Shown one piece after another: positions 26,112 to 35,419 of a stretch of DNA of 54,882 bases; position 1 is the stretch's first letter, and every line of letters starts with the position of its first letter. The position numbers and the translations under genes are program-made. The stretch spans positions 1 to 54,882 of the forward strand of contig DXZT01000029.1 in assembly GCA_019419545.1 (NCBI GenBank). Reading direction: 5' to 3'. The notes under the pieces were generated by a model that was not told where the DNA came from, made no database searches, and was given only the letters and a program-made list of their open reading frames with translations. The DNA comes from Collinsella sp. Lineage in GTDB: Bacteria; Actinomycetota; Coriobacteriia; Coriobacteriales; Coriobacteriaceae.

Positions 26112-27164
26112 TTAAACGAACCGTACCCCGAATCCGCGTTTGATGAACGGCAGCAGTTCCATTGCCTCGGGCGTGATATGGCCCGCAACGTTCATGCGCT
26201 CGTCACCGGGAAGATCGACCCGCGCAATCTCAAGCTCGCCTTCGTAGCGCCCATATCCGCTATTGCTCACAGCGATCGACCCCGCCTTTCGCGGCAGGCC
26301 GGCTCCGGCATCCGTCGGCACGGAATCCGGCTTAAGCGTCGTACGTGACTCCTGAGACCTAAAGATGAGGACGCTCGAGTCGGGTCGGTCGTGATGAATC
26401 TGCCCGCGCACATAGGCATAACTGAGCTCAAGCTCGCATTGCAGGTCCACGTATCCGGCGGAAACTTGAGCAAACTGCGCCCAGCCCGCATCGGAAAGAT
26501 CGGGGTCGCCGACCAACACAATGTCGCAATCGGCGCCATGTGCAAGCTCAAGCATATTGAGGGCAACCTTTGACGCGCGACCGCGCTGCGCCTCGACCGT
26601 CGGCAGTCCCTCGAATACCGGCCCGCGAACGTTAGCATCACCCGGCACAAAAGCCATGATTTCGAATCCAAGCGCCGCAAGACGAAGATTCACCCGAGCA
26701 ATGTCCTCCAGAGCTAAACCGGTATAAGGCTTGGGGTAAAAATTGTGGCAGGCGGCAAAACGAGTCACATCGGCACCGGCCTCACGCCACGATGCGATTT
26801 CATCAGAACTCACTGTCGATGCATTGACCACAATGCGAAATACACCGGACAGCTCCGCGACCCGCTGGGCGCTAAAGCCATAGTCCAAACGAAGGTATTC
26901 CAACCCCAGATCGCGCAAGTCCTCGATGCGCTCAAGCCCGAGCAAATCGCACGTGCGAGGCCCCACATCGGCAATGAGCGCAATGCCGCGGGCGGAAAGC
27001 AGCGACAGCACATGACGGACCTTATCGGCATACGCCGCTCCCCCATCCTCGGGAATATGCAGCGAGGTGAACGCATAGCGCGCACCCGCCGCGGCACCAC
27101 GCTCAATCGTCCGCTCAATATCCTGCAGAGGGCTGGAAAGATAAATCGAAATACCCGTTTTCAC
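26112..27164 (-). CDS. mupG: 6-phospho-N-acetylmuramidase, MupG/DUF871 family
   Basis: A 350-residue TIM-barrel protein of the DUF871/MupG family. The opening GISIYLSSPLQDIE and the C-terminal cyclophilin-like part (MNVAGHITPEAMELLPFIKRG) match. In Staphylococcus aureus MupG splits MurNAc-6-phosphate-GlcNAc from peptidoglycan turnover. It is the last gene of a murR-murQ-murP-mupG unit, which strongly supports the role. The start is GTG at 27164, with AAAGGAGCG upstream. A strong terminator (27179-27214) ends in a U-tract that abuts this ribosome site. Confidence 0.9.
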   Translation of the reverse strand: MKTGISIYLSSPLQDIERTIERGAAAGARYAFTSLHIPEDGGAAYADKVRHVLSLLSARGIALIADVGPRTCDLLGLERIEDLRDLGLEYLRLDYGFSAQRVAELSGVFRIVVNASTVSSDEIASWREAGADVTRFAACHNFYPKPYTGLALEDIARVNLRLAALGFEIMAFVPGDANVRGPVFEGLPTVEAQRGRASKVALNMLELAHGADCDIVLVGDPDLSDAGWAQFAQVSAGYVDLQCELELSYAYVRGQIHHDRPDSSVLIFRSQESRTTLKPDSVPTDAGAGLPRKAGSIAVSNSGYGRYEGELEIARVDLPGDERMNVAGHITPEAMELLPFIKRGFGVRFV

Positions 27165-27178
27165 GCTTCAACGCTCCT

Positions 27179-27214
27179 TTAAAAAAGGCCGGCGGAGCAG
27201 CTAGCCCCGCCGGC
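27179..27214 (-). terminator. terminator or attenuator between murP and mupG
   Basis: On the minus strand: GCCGGCGGGGCTAGCTGCTC pairs back to CCGCCGGC, followed by TTTTTT and then directly AAAGGAGCG, the mupG ribosome site. It should reduce mupG relative to murP. Confidence 0.85.
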
Positions 27215-27281
27215 ACAACCATAGCATCAAGAAATCTGCCGCGCACCGCGAGCCCCGAGCAACACGGCTCGCGATATCAAA

Positions 27282-28712
27282 CTACTCGCCAAAGAACTCG
27301 TTGATCTTCTGCTCGTCGACGCCAAAGAACCACGTCAGGACAAAGCCGGCGGCATAGGCAAGCAGCATAGCGGCAACGTAGCCGAGCTGCTGGCCAGGAA
27401 CAACGATCAGTAGGCCAAACAGACCGGAAACGCCCTGAGAAACCGTGCCGATGTGAAGCAGCGCCGCGAGCGCGCCGCCAAATCCGGCACCCAGGCAGGC
27501 CGTCACAAACGGACGAACGAGCGGCAGCGTAACAGCATACATCAGAGGCTCGCCCACACCCAGGATTCCAACGGGAATGGACTCTGCGACGTACTTCTTG
27601 AGCTTGGCGTTCTTGGTCTTAAAGTACAGCGCCAAACCGGCACCGACCTGGCCGCCGCCAGCCATCATAAGGATGGGAAGCAGGTAATTGATACCCTTGG
27701 TAGCGCCGTCGGGATCGTTGAGCATAGCGTGGATCGGCGTGAGCGCCTGATGCAGGCCGACGGACACCAGCGGCAAGAAGCCTGCCGACAGGATATAGCC
27801 GCCCAGGACGCCCAGTTTCTCGAAGATAAAGGTCAAAACGCTAAAGATGGCAGTCGTCAGCCATGCGCCAACCGGCTGGATGACGAGCATCAGAGCAAAG
27901 GCGCCGATGATGAGCACCAGCAGCGGGGACAAGAACGTGTCGAGTGCGTTGGGCATAACCTTGCGAATCTGACGCTCCATCCAGGCAAAAAATGCACCAG
28001 CGATGAGAGCCGCGATCATGCCACCCGCCGCGGGGTTGTACTGCGCACTGGTGAGCGGCAGCAGAATGGCAGTGGCAGGATCAGCCGCGCCAGGCGCAAG
28101 CAGGGGCATGGCACTGTTGGCGATACACATCATGCCGGCGATGCCGCCCAGCGCAGCGGAGCCACCAAACTCACGTGCCGCGTTATAGCCCACCAAGATG
28201 GGCAGATAGGCAAACAGAGCCCAGCCCATGGAACGAATGCCCTGGTACCACCACTCGCCTGCAAGCGCGCCTGCCGTCGAGACGTTAATGACGTTACAGA
28301 TACCGTTGATGAGGCCAGCCGCAATGATGCCGGGAAGCAGGGCGACGAAGACATTGGAAATCTTCTTGAGGAAGGCCTGAACCGGCTTGGACTCGTACTT
28401 GGCTTTCTGCGCGGCCTTGTTTGTGGCCGCAGCGTCAACCACGCTCTCGTCGGCAACGCCTTTCGCAAGGCCGGTGAGCTTGGAGAACTCCTCGAGCACC
28501 TTATTCACCTTGCCCGGACCCAGCACGATCTGCATCGTGTCGTCCTCGACCAGGCCCATCACGCCGTCGAGCGCCTTAATACCCTCCGTGTCGACGTTGC
28601 CCGTGTCTTTGACGGTCACGCGCAGGCGCGTCATGCACGCCGCGTTTGCGAGCACGTTGTCTTTACCGCCCAAAAGGTCCAGCAGCTTTTGAGCCAGCTC
28701 TTTGTTCGTCAT
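27282..28712 (-). CDS. murP: PTS transporter EIIBC, probably MurNAc-specific
   Basis: A 476-residue sugar-phosphotransferase permease. The EIIB domain (1-90) has the phosphorylated cysteine at Cys26 (ANAACMTRLRVTVKD). The EIIC domain, with about ten membrane segments, covers about 110-470 and includes GVGEPLMYAVTLPL, a sugar-site-like motif. No EIIA domain is fused, so a general EIIA must supply phosphate. The neighbours murR, murQ and mupG point to N-acetylmuramic acid. ATG at 28712 follows AAGGAGGAG. Specificity is inferred from context. Confidence 0.88.
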   Translation of the reverse strand: MTNKELAQKLLDLLGGKDNVLANAACMTRLRVTVKDTGNVDTEGIKALDGVMGLVEDDTMQIVLGPGKVNKVLEEFSKLTGLAKGVADESVVDAAATNKAAQKAKYESKPVQAFLKKISNVFVALLPGIIAAGLINGICNVINVSTAGALAGEWWYQGIRSMGWALFAYLPILVGYNAAREFGGSAALGGIAGMMCIANSAMPLLAPGAADPATAILLPLTSAQYNPAAGGMIAALIAGAFFAWMERQIRKVMPNALDTFLSPLLVLIIGAFALMLVIQPVGAWLTTAIFSVLTFIFEKLGVLGGYILSAGFLPLVSVGLHQALTPIHAMLNDPDGATKGINYLLPILMMAGGGQVGAGLALYFKTKNAKLKKYVAESIPVGILGVGEPLMYAVTLPLVRPFVTACLGAGFGGALAALLHIGTVSQGVSGLFGLLIVVPGQQLGYVAAMLLAYAAGFVLTWFFGVDEQKINEFFGE

Positions 28713-28769
28713 AACTCCTCCTTGTATTGGGTATCTCGTCTAGATGTCATATCAGCTCACGCCGTGCAC

Positions 28770-29693
<924 letters not shown>

Positions 29694-29703
29694 TTCATTC
29701 ACC

Positions 29704-30555
29704 TCATCTTTCCTGTTTCTCGATGTAGTTTTGCTTTATGACATGCGTCGCCCGTTCGTAGTCGCTGGCAACGTAAGCAGCGTACAGGGCATCGACAACC
29801 ATAAGCTGGGCCATACGCGAAGCCATGGCACCGCTGCGGACCAAGGGTTCACTCGCAGCGACGCCGAGCACGGCATCGGCCATGGTGGCAAGCTTGGATG
29901 ATCCATCTACTTTGGTAACGGCCACAACGGGACAGTTGTGACGTTGAGCCTCGGCGGTGCAGTCCAGCACCTCTTGCGTCAAGCCCGAGTAGCTAAAGGC
30001 GATTGCCATATCGCCCTCATGCATGTTCTTGGCACATAAGAGCTGATCATGCCAGTCGTCGTACAGATGGCACTCTTTGTCGACACGCATGAGCTTTTGC
30101 GCCAGGTCGTGCGCGACCAAACGAGAGGCACCAATACCGAACAGATTGACCGCGCGTGCCCGCTTAAGACGGGCCGCGCATCGCTCCAAGACGGTGTAAT
30201 CGAGCGTTCGCGCCGTCGCCTCGATTGTGCGCACGTTGCTTTTCATCACCTTCCCCACGATACGTTCGACGCTGTCATCCATGGAGATGTCCTCGAGGGC
30301 TATGTCTTTCTTGTCACCTAAGAGCGCCAGCTCGGCAATCAGTTCGCGCTGGAACTCCTTGTAGCCCGCAAAACCCAAACGCTTGCAAAAGCGCAAAATG
30401 CTCGAGGGCGAGGAGAACGTGACATCGGCAAGACCGCGGACGGACAGCCCGACCACCTCGTGCGGATGAGCGCTTACATATGCGATGACATTGCGTTCCG
30501 CCGGGCTCGCGCTGAGCTCACGCTCGCGAAGCCGCAAAAGCAATCCGTTTGCCAT
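29704..30555 (-). CDS. murR: RpiR-family regulator of the MurNAc operon
   Basis: A 283-residue RpiR-type transcription factor: an N-terminal helix-turn-helix (SPAERNVIAYV...LADVTFSSPSSILRFCKRLGF) and a C-terminal SIS sugar-phosphate domain (FGIGASRLVAHDLAQKL; AIAFSYSGLTQ). It probably binds MurNAc-6-phosphate and controls its own operon. ATG at 30555 is 8 bp after GGAGG; an in-frame GTG at 30564 overlaps that site and is unlikely. First gene of the unit. Confidence 0.9.
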   Translation of the reverse strand: MANGLLLRLRERELSASPAERNVIAYVSAHPHEVVGLSVRGLADVTFSSPSSILRFCKRLGFAGYKEFQRELIAELALLGDKKDIALEDISMDDSVERIVGKVMKSNVRTIEATARTLDYTVLERCAARLKRARAVNLFGIGASRLVAHDLAQKLMRVDKECHLYDDWHDQLLCAKNMHEGDMAIAFSYSGLTQEVLDCTAEAQRHNCPVVAVTKVDGSSKLATMADAVLGVAASEPLVRSGAMASRMAQLMVVDALYAAYVASDYERATHVIKQNYIEKQER

Positions 30556-30649
30556 CTCAAACACCTCCGTTGAGAAGAATTAAAGACCAACGAACGATTC
30601 GTACCGGATACAAACAGCTTTTGCGGTACATTGTGCCGCATCGTGGCGC

Positions 30650-30679
30650 ACAAAGGGCGAGCGTTCTACCGCTCGCCCC
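30650..30679 (-). terminator. hairpin after the VanZ-like gene
   Basis: GGGCGAGCG / CGCTCGCCC with a 6-nt loop; on the minus strand CTTTGTG follows, a weak T-run. Confidence 0.6.
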
Positions 30680-30759
30680 TCAAATCCGACCGCTCGGAAA
30701 TACGCGCGACACAAAATAATTCAACAAGGTCGCATTATCAGAAACGGGTTTGTTACCGG

Positions 30760-31341
30760 CTAGCGCCTCGCATGGGCGCCGATCGGCCGAGTCGCATGGC
30801 GCACTAACGCCGCCGCCAGCAATACCAACAGCATGGCGGTGACATAGCCCGCAGCATCGAATCCTAAATCGATAACGTCGAAATGCCTGCCGGGAACAAA
30901 GATCTTATGTACCTGATCGCCAACGGAGCAGGCGGCGCAAAAGAGCAATACAGGCACGCAACGGGAGCATACGCTCCACGGACGCCTGGAAAAGCAAACC
31001 ACGACCACCGAGGCGAACAATCCGACGAAGAAAAACTCTACGGTATGGGCAACGCGACGGACGTTTGTGCCCACCCACATGCGAATGGAAGCAAGTCGGC
31101 CAGACCGGACATTCGAGGCAGCCGAATCGGCGCCCCCGGTCATTCCGTTCTCTGTCTGGGCTTCACCCGTGGCATCGGCAGCCTGAACGCCCGTAGCCTG
31201 ACCCTCCACCACACGCGCGGTGGACTCGCTCAGCAACGACGTCTCCACCGCATTTTGCTCCGTCAGCACCCAGATGCCCGCCAGCGTTGCAACGAACAGA
31301 ACGATCGCGGTCCATCCGATTATTTGTTTTACGCGCGCCAA
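30760..31341 (-). CDS. VanZ-like membrane protein
   Basis: A 193-residue integral membrane protein of the VanZ family. RVAHTVEFFFVGL, SVGDQVHKIFVPGRHFDVID and the following DLGFDAAGYVTAMLL are typical. A first helix lies near the N-terminus, then a loop rich in Ser, Thr and Ala, probably outside the cell, then three helices. The function of VanZ-like proteins outside teicoplanin resistance is mostly unknown. The start is TTG at 31341, chosen because AAAGGAGG lies 7 bp upstream. Confidence 0.82.
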   Translation of the reverse strand: MARVKQIIGWTAIVLFVATLAGIWVLTEQNAVETSLLSESTARVVEGQATGVQAADATGEAQTENGMTGGADSAASNVRSGRLASIRMWVGTNVRRVAHTVEFFFVGLFASVVVVCFSRRPWSVCSRCVPVLLFCAACSVGDQVHKIFVPGRHFDVIDLGFDAAGYVTAMLLVLLAAALVRHATRPIGAHARR

Positions 31342-31445
31342 GGGCCAACCTCCTTTTTTGAATATCAGCGAGTGTAGCCCCAAATGGCATCGTCACCGTA
31401 TCAAAATTTGAATCGCAACAGGAAGCGACAAAGCGACGCAAACCC

Positions 31446-32051
31446 CTACCCCGCCTCGCGCATCCAGCGATCGAACGTCCCCACGCACACGCCCAGGCAC
31501 TTTGCTGCCTGGCTGCGGGTAATATCGCCTGCCTCATAGCTATCGCGCACCAGCTCAAACTGAGGAGGGCACGGCTTGCGAGGTCGACCGAAACGAACCC
31601 CTCGCGCCCGCGCCGCTGCAATTCCCTCCGCCTGGCGCCGATGGATATTCTCGCGCTCCACCTGCGCCACGTAGCTCAGCAGTTGCAGCACAATATCGGC
31701 AATCAGGGTGTTGGTCACATCCGGCGCGCCGCTGGCCCTAGCGCGCGTGTCAAGCAATGGCATGTCCAACACCACAATGGCAACCCCGAGCTCCTTGGTG
31801 ATGCGTCGCCATTCCTCAAGAATCTCGGAGTAATTACGACCAAGTCGGTCGATAGAAAGCACCACCAGCACGTCCCCGTCTCCCAGGACGTGCAGCAGCT
31901 CGCGATAATGCGGTCGATCGAAGTCCTTGCCGCTCGCATGGTCGGCATAAATATTCGCTGAGCCCACGCCATAGGCGCCCAGCGCATCCAGCTGCCGATT
32001 CAGATTCTGATCGCGCGAACTCACCCGCGCATACCCGTACACCGTCGCCAT
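31446..32051 (-). CDS. small serine recombinase (resolvase/invertase)
   Basis: A 201-residue serine recombinase. The catalytic Ser11 is in YARVSSRDQN; SIDRLGRN gives the conserved arginines, and the C-terminus ends in a helix-turn-helix (SQAAKCLGVCVGTFDRWM). The insert at GRPRKP is normal for invertases and resolvases. It could invert a DNA segment or resolve cointegrates; no crossover sites were found in the window. ATG at 32051 has only a modest ribosome site (GGGGATGAG). The upstream hairpin at 32069-32110 is the GGACAGG-type element. Confidence 0.88.
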   Translation of the reverse strand: MATVYGYARVSSRDQNLNRQLDALGAYGVGSANIYADHASGKDFDRPHYRELLHVLGDGDVLVVLSIDRLGRNYSEILEEWRRITKELGVAIVVLDMPLLDTRARASGAPDVTNTLIADIVLQLLSYVAQVERENIHRRQAEGIAAARARGVRFGRPRKPCPPQFELVRDSYEAGDITRSQAAKCLGVCVGTFDRWMREAG

Positions 32052-32068
32052 CTCATCCCCGCTTTCTT

Positions 32069-32110
32069 GTAAACCTGCCAAAAGGGACAGGTTTATTTTG
32101 GTAGGTTTTA
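32069..32110. repeat. GGGACAGG-type short hairpin
   Basis: Arms AAACCTGCCAAAA / TTTTGGTAGGTTT around GGGACAGGTT. It is nearly identical to 44203-44241 and lies 18 bp from the recombinase start. Confidence 0.85.
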
Positions 32111-32227
32111 CCTCCCAAATAGCAGGAAAGCGGGCGGCCGAGCAGACGGCAAGGTAGCCACGATTCAAATGCGAAGGGCGGTCCCGAAAGGCCGCCCTCC
32201 GCTCCCCCACCATGAGTCGGGATTTGG

Positions 32228-34363
32228 CTAATGGATAAGCTTAAAGTCCAAGTGCCCACGCGTGGTATTGACGCGCGAGACCTCGATAATCACGCGCTGC
32301 CCCAGCTCGTAACGGGTGCCCGTGTCGGCACCTGTGAGCGTGAGCGCGTCCTCGTCGAACTCGAACCACTCGTTGCCCAGACTCTTGATCGAAACCAAGC
32401 CTTCGACCTGCGTTAGGTCCAAGCGCACAAAAAGGCCCATGCTGCTAACCCACGAGACGGTTCCGGCATAGCGCTCGCCCAGACGGTCCTCATAGTACTG
32501 GGCAATCTTGATCTTTTGCGTCGCATGGCTGGCGGCATCCGCCGCGCGCTCGGCATCGCTGCATGCGCGGCAGATCTGCGGCAGAATGCGCGGCAGCGAC
32601 TCGCGCCCCTTGCCGATCAGCCGCGGCGTGCGGACCAAGGCGTCCTTGCCGCCGAGCTGCTCATAGGCCAACTGCAGTTTGAGCACGCGGTGCACCACCA
32701 GATCGGGGTAGCGACGGATGGGACTCGTAAAGTGACAGTAGCACGGCGCGGCGAGCGCAAAGTGGCCCTCGTTGCGCGGCTTGTACAGCGCGCGCTGCAT
32801 GCTGCGCAGAAGCAGCGTGTTGACGAGCGGCGCGTTGGCCGTACCGGCGGCAGCATCAACTGCAGCCTGCAGCTCATCGGGGCTCCCCAGGGCAATACCG
32901 GCAGCACGGCGATCGTCGATGATGCCTAGCTGCGCCAGCGCAACGGCGGCACCGTGCAGGCTATCGGGGCTCGGATCCTCATGCACGCGATAGCAGGCCT
33001 CGATATCACGGTCTGCCAGCCACTCTGCAACGCACTCGTTGGCGAGCAGCATGGCTTCCTCGATAAGCGACGTGGCACACGAACGCTCACGCGCCACAAT
33101 CTGCACGGGCACTCCGTTCTCATCCAATAGAGCGCGAATCTCGGCCGTATCAAAATCGACTGAGCCGCGGGCGCGACGAATACGACGGCGAAATTCGGCG
33201 AGTTCGTTGGCGGCGACAAGGAAATCGCCGAGGTCGATGTTGTAGCCGCGGGCGGTCTCCTCGCACGCAAGACCGCGCTCAAGCGCTTCCTCGCGCGAGG
33301 TCTCGGCAGCCGCAACATCCTCAGCCGCGCCCTCCAGCACCGAATACTCAACCGCACCGGCACGCACCAGCAGCGCCTCGACGCCGTCATAGTCCATACG
33401 CACACGCGAGCGAATCACGCTGGGATACGGATCGTAATGCCGCACGCGACCCTGCTCATCGAGCTCGATATCGACGGTAAACGCAAGACGGTCCTCGTCA
33501 GGGCGAAGCGAGCACAGGTCACAGGACAGGCGTTCGGGCAGCATGGGAAGCACGCGATCGGCCAGATACACCGATGTCGTGCGATGGCGAGCCTCAAGAT
33601 CGATATGCCCGTCCCAAGCCACATAGTGTGAAACGTCGGCGATATGCACACCCAGCTTATAGCCGCCCTCGGGCGTGCGCTCCAGCGAAATGGCATCGTC
33701 AAAGTCGCGCGCGTCGACCGGGTCGATCGTGATGACAAAGCGGTCGCGCAGATCGCGGCGGAGCGGGTCCTTAAGCGCCGCGGACACATCGAGCGAAAGC
33801 CCCTCGGCCTCGTCTAGCGCGGCCTCGGGATAGCTATCGGTATAGCCGTAACGCGCCATCACATATTGAACGCCCAAATCGGGCGCGTCATCTCCGCCAA
33901 TGCGGCGTTCGATTGTCACGGTACCCGATTCCAGGCGCGTCGGGTAGGTCAAAATGCGCGCGACAACAGCATCACCCGGGTGAACGCCCAGACGATCCGC
34001 CGAGGTGTCCTCGGGCAAAATGAAGAAGTCGGCCTTCAGGCGCGAATCGAGCGGCTCAATCACACCGAGCGGACCGGCGGTCTGGTACGTGCCCACCACG
34101 CTTATAGCTGCGCGCTCAACCACGCCCTCGATCACGGCGCGACGCTCGCCATGCGGGCTGTTCTTAATGCTCACGGCAACGGTATCGCCGTCCATGATCT
34201 CACGCTTGCCGCGACCCATGACCTTGTAGTCGCCGTTTTCGGTTACAACGTAGGCGCTATGCTCATGGAGCTGCACGCGCCCGGTCAGGCTCGGACGGCG
34301 TTCGCTGCGCACCGGCCCGCGCTTATTGCGAGCTCCACGCTTATGCTTGTTATTGCGCCCCAT
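32228..34363 (-). CDS. rnr: ribonuclease R
   Basis: A 711-residue exoribonuclease of the RNR family, degrading structured RNA from the 3' end. A cold-shock-type N-terminal part leads into the RNB domain, with DPVDARDFDDAISL holding the catalytic aspartates, and SPIRRYPDLVVHRVL. An S1 domain at the C-terminus (YAGTVSWVSSMGLFVRLDLTQ) binds RNA. It works with the SmpB-tmRNA system, encoded elsewhere in the window. ATG at 34363 has AGGAGGCGCC upstream. The basic N-terminal tail (NNKHKRGARNKRG) is a minor addition. Confidence 0.95.
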   Translation of the reverse strand: MGRNNKHKRGARNKRGPVRSERRPSLTGRVQLHEHSAYVVTENGDYKVMGRGKREIMDGDTVAVSIKNSPHGERRAVIEGVVERAAISVVGTYQTAGPLGVIEPLDSRLKADFFILPEDTSADRLGVHPGDAVVARILTYPTRLESGTVTIERRIGGDDAPDLGVQYVMARYGYTDSYPEAALDEAEGLSLDVSAALKDPLRRDLRDRFVITIDPVDARDFDDAISLERTPEGGYKLGVHIADVSHYVAWDGHIDLEARHRTTSVYLADRVLPMLPERLSCDLCSLRPDEDRLAFTVDIELDEQGRVRHYDPYPSVIRSRVRMDYDGVEALLVRAGAVEYSVLEGAAEDVAAAETSREEALERGLACEETARGYNIDLGDFLVAANELAEFRRRIRRARGSVDFDTAEIRALLDENGVPVQIVARERSCATSLIEEAMLLANECVAEWLADRDIEACYRVHEDPSPDSLHGAAVALAQLGIIDDRRAAGIALGSPDELQAAVDAAAGTANAPLVNTLLLRSMQRALYKPRNEGHFALAAPCYCHFTSPIRRYPDLVVHRVLKLQLAYEQLGGKDALVRTPRLIGKGRESLPRILPQICRACSDAERAADAASHATQKIKIAQYYEDRLGERYAGTVSWVSSMGLFVRLDLTQVEGLVSIKSLGNEWFEFDEDALTLTGADTGTRYELGQRVIIEVSRVNTTRGHLDFKLIH

Positions 34364-34440
34364 GGCGCCTCCTAACTATCGATTGCGAACTCCAAAGAGT
34401 CTACCCAAATGATTCGCTTTCCTGCCGTCCCCTAGGGGAC

Positions 34441-34475
34441 AAAAAACGGGCCGCCCCATAAGAGACGACCCGTTG
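34441..34475 (-). terminator. terminator of the ftsEX transcript
   Basis: AACGGGTCGTCTCTTATGGG pairs with the GGCCCGTT end and is followed by TTTTTTG on the minus strand, 24 bp after ftsX. Confidence 0.88.
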
Positions 34476-34498
34476 GAAGGGATGAATTCCAGGCATGC

Positions 34499-35419
34499 CT
34501 ACACGCGCAGGTAGCGGCGCATGGCGATGGCAGAACCAAAGAGACCGATAATCACGCCGACCAGAATCAGCGCAGCATAGGTCACCAGGTAGTACTGCAT
34601 CGGCAGGGCAAACGACATCCAGCCGATGCTCTCCTGCAGACGCGGAATCATCAGATTGCGCAGCAGCTCCAGAACGCCGATGGAAAGCAGCGAGCCCAAA
34701 ATGGCCTGCAGTACACCCTCGGTGATAAACGGGCCACGAATGAAGCCGTTGCTGGCGCCCACCAGGCGCATAATCGCAATCTCGCGACGACGCGCCGTGA
34801 TGGACAGGCGAATCGTGTTGTTGATAAAGATGAACGCGATAAAGGTCAGCAGGCCGACGAGCACCACGGCGGCAATACGGATGTAGTTGGTCACCTGGAA
34901 CAGGCGGCTTACTTCCTCCTGGCCATACAGTACGCTCGCGTTGACGTCGCCGTCGTCCGCGATCTTTTGGAAGTCGGCATTCTTCTTGAGCTTCTTGGCC
35001 GTGCTCTCGACCTGAGACGGATCGTCCATCTCAATCGCAAACGAGGCGGGCAGCGGGTTCTGGCCGTCGAGCGCGCTCATGGTGGCGTCGGCGTTACCCG
35101 ACATCTTGCTCGTATACTCGGCCAGTGCGTCGTCCTTGTCCTTATAGGTCACGGACTTGACGTTATTCCACGTCTTAAGCTCGGCCTCAAAAGCCTGAAC
35201 ATCGGCCTGATCGGCGTCATCACTAATGAACGCGTTGATGACAACCTGATCCTCGACGGTGCCGATCACGGAGTTCAGCATCGCGGAGCCCATGATGAAC
35301 AGGCCGATGATAAACAGCGAAAGGAAGATCGTGATGACGGCGCCGAGCGAGGTAGTCCAGTTACGGAAGAAGTGGCTGATTGCCTCTTTGAAGGAGTAGC
35401 CCACGTTAGTTGGTGCCAT
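34499..35419 (-). CDS. ftsX: cell-division ABC permease FtsX
   Basis: A 306-residue permease with four transmembrane helices. The first is near residues 22-45, the large extracellular domain follows (DQVVINAFISDDADQADVQ and on), and the last three are in the second half (ITARRREIAIMRLVGAS is the cytoplasmic loop). With FtsE it should activate peptidoglycan hydrolases at the septum. Its start overlaps the end of ftsE by 14 bp, so the two are coupled. Normal size. Confidence 0.95.
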   Translation of the reverse strand: MAPTNVGYSFKEAISHFFRNWTTSLGAVITIFLSLFIIGLFIMGSAMLNSVIGTVEDQVVINAFISDDADQADVQAFEAELKTWNNVKSVTYKDKDDALAEYTSKMSGNADATMSALDGQNPLPASFAIEMDDPSQVESTAKKLKKNADFQKIADDGDVNASVLYGQEEVSRLFQVTNYIRIAAVVLVGLLTFIAFIFINNTIRLSITARRREIAIMRLVGASNGFIRGPFITEGVLQAILGSLLSIGVLELLRNLMIPRLQESIGWMSFALPMQYYLVTYAALILVGVIIGLFGSAIAMRRYLRV

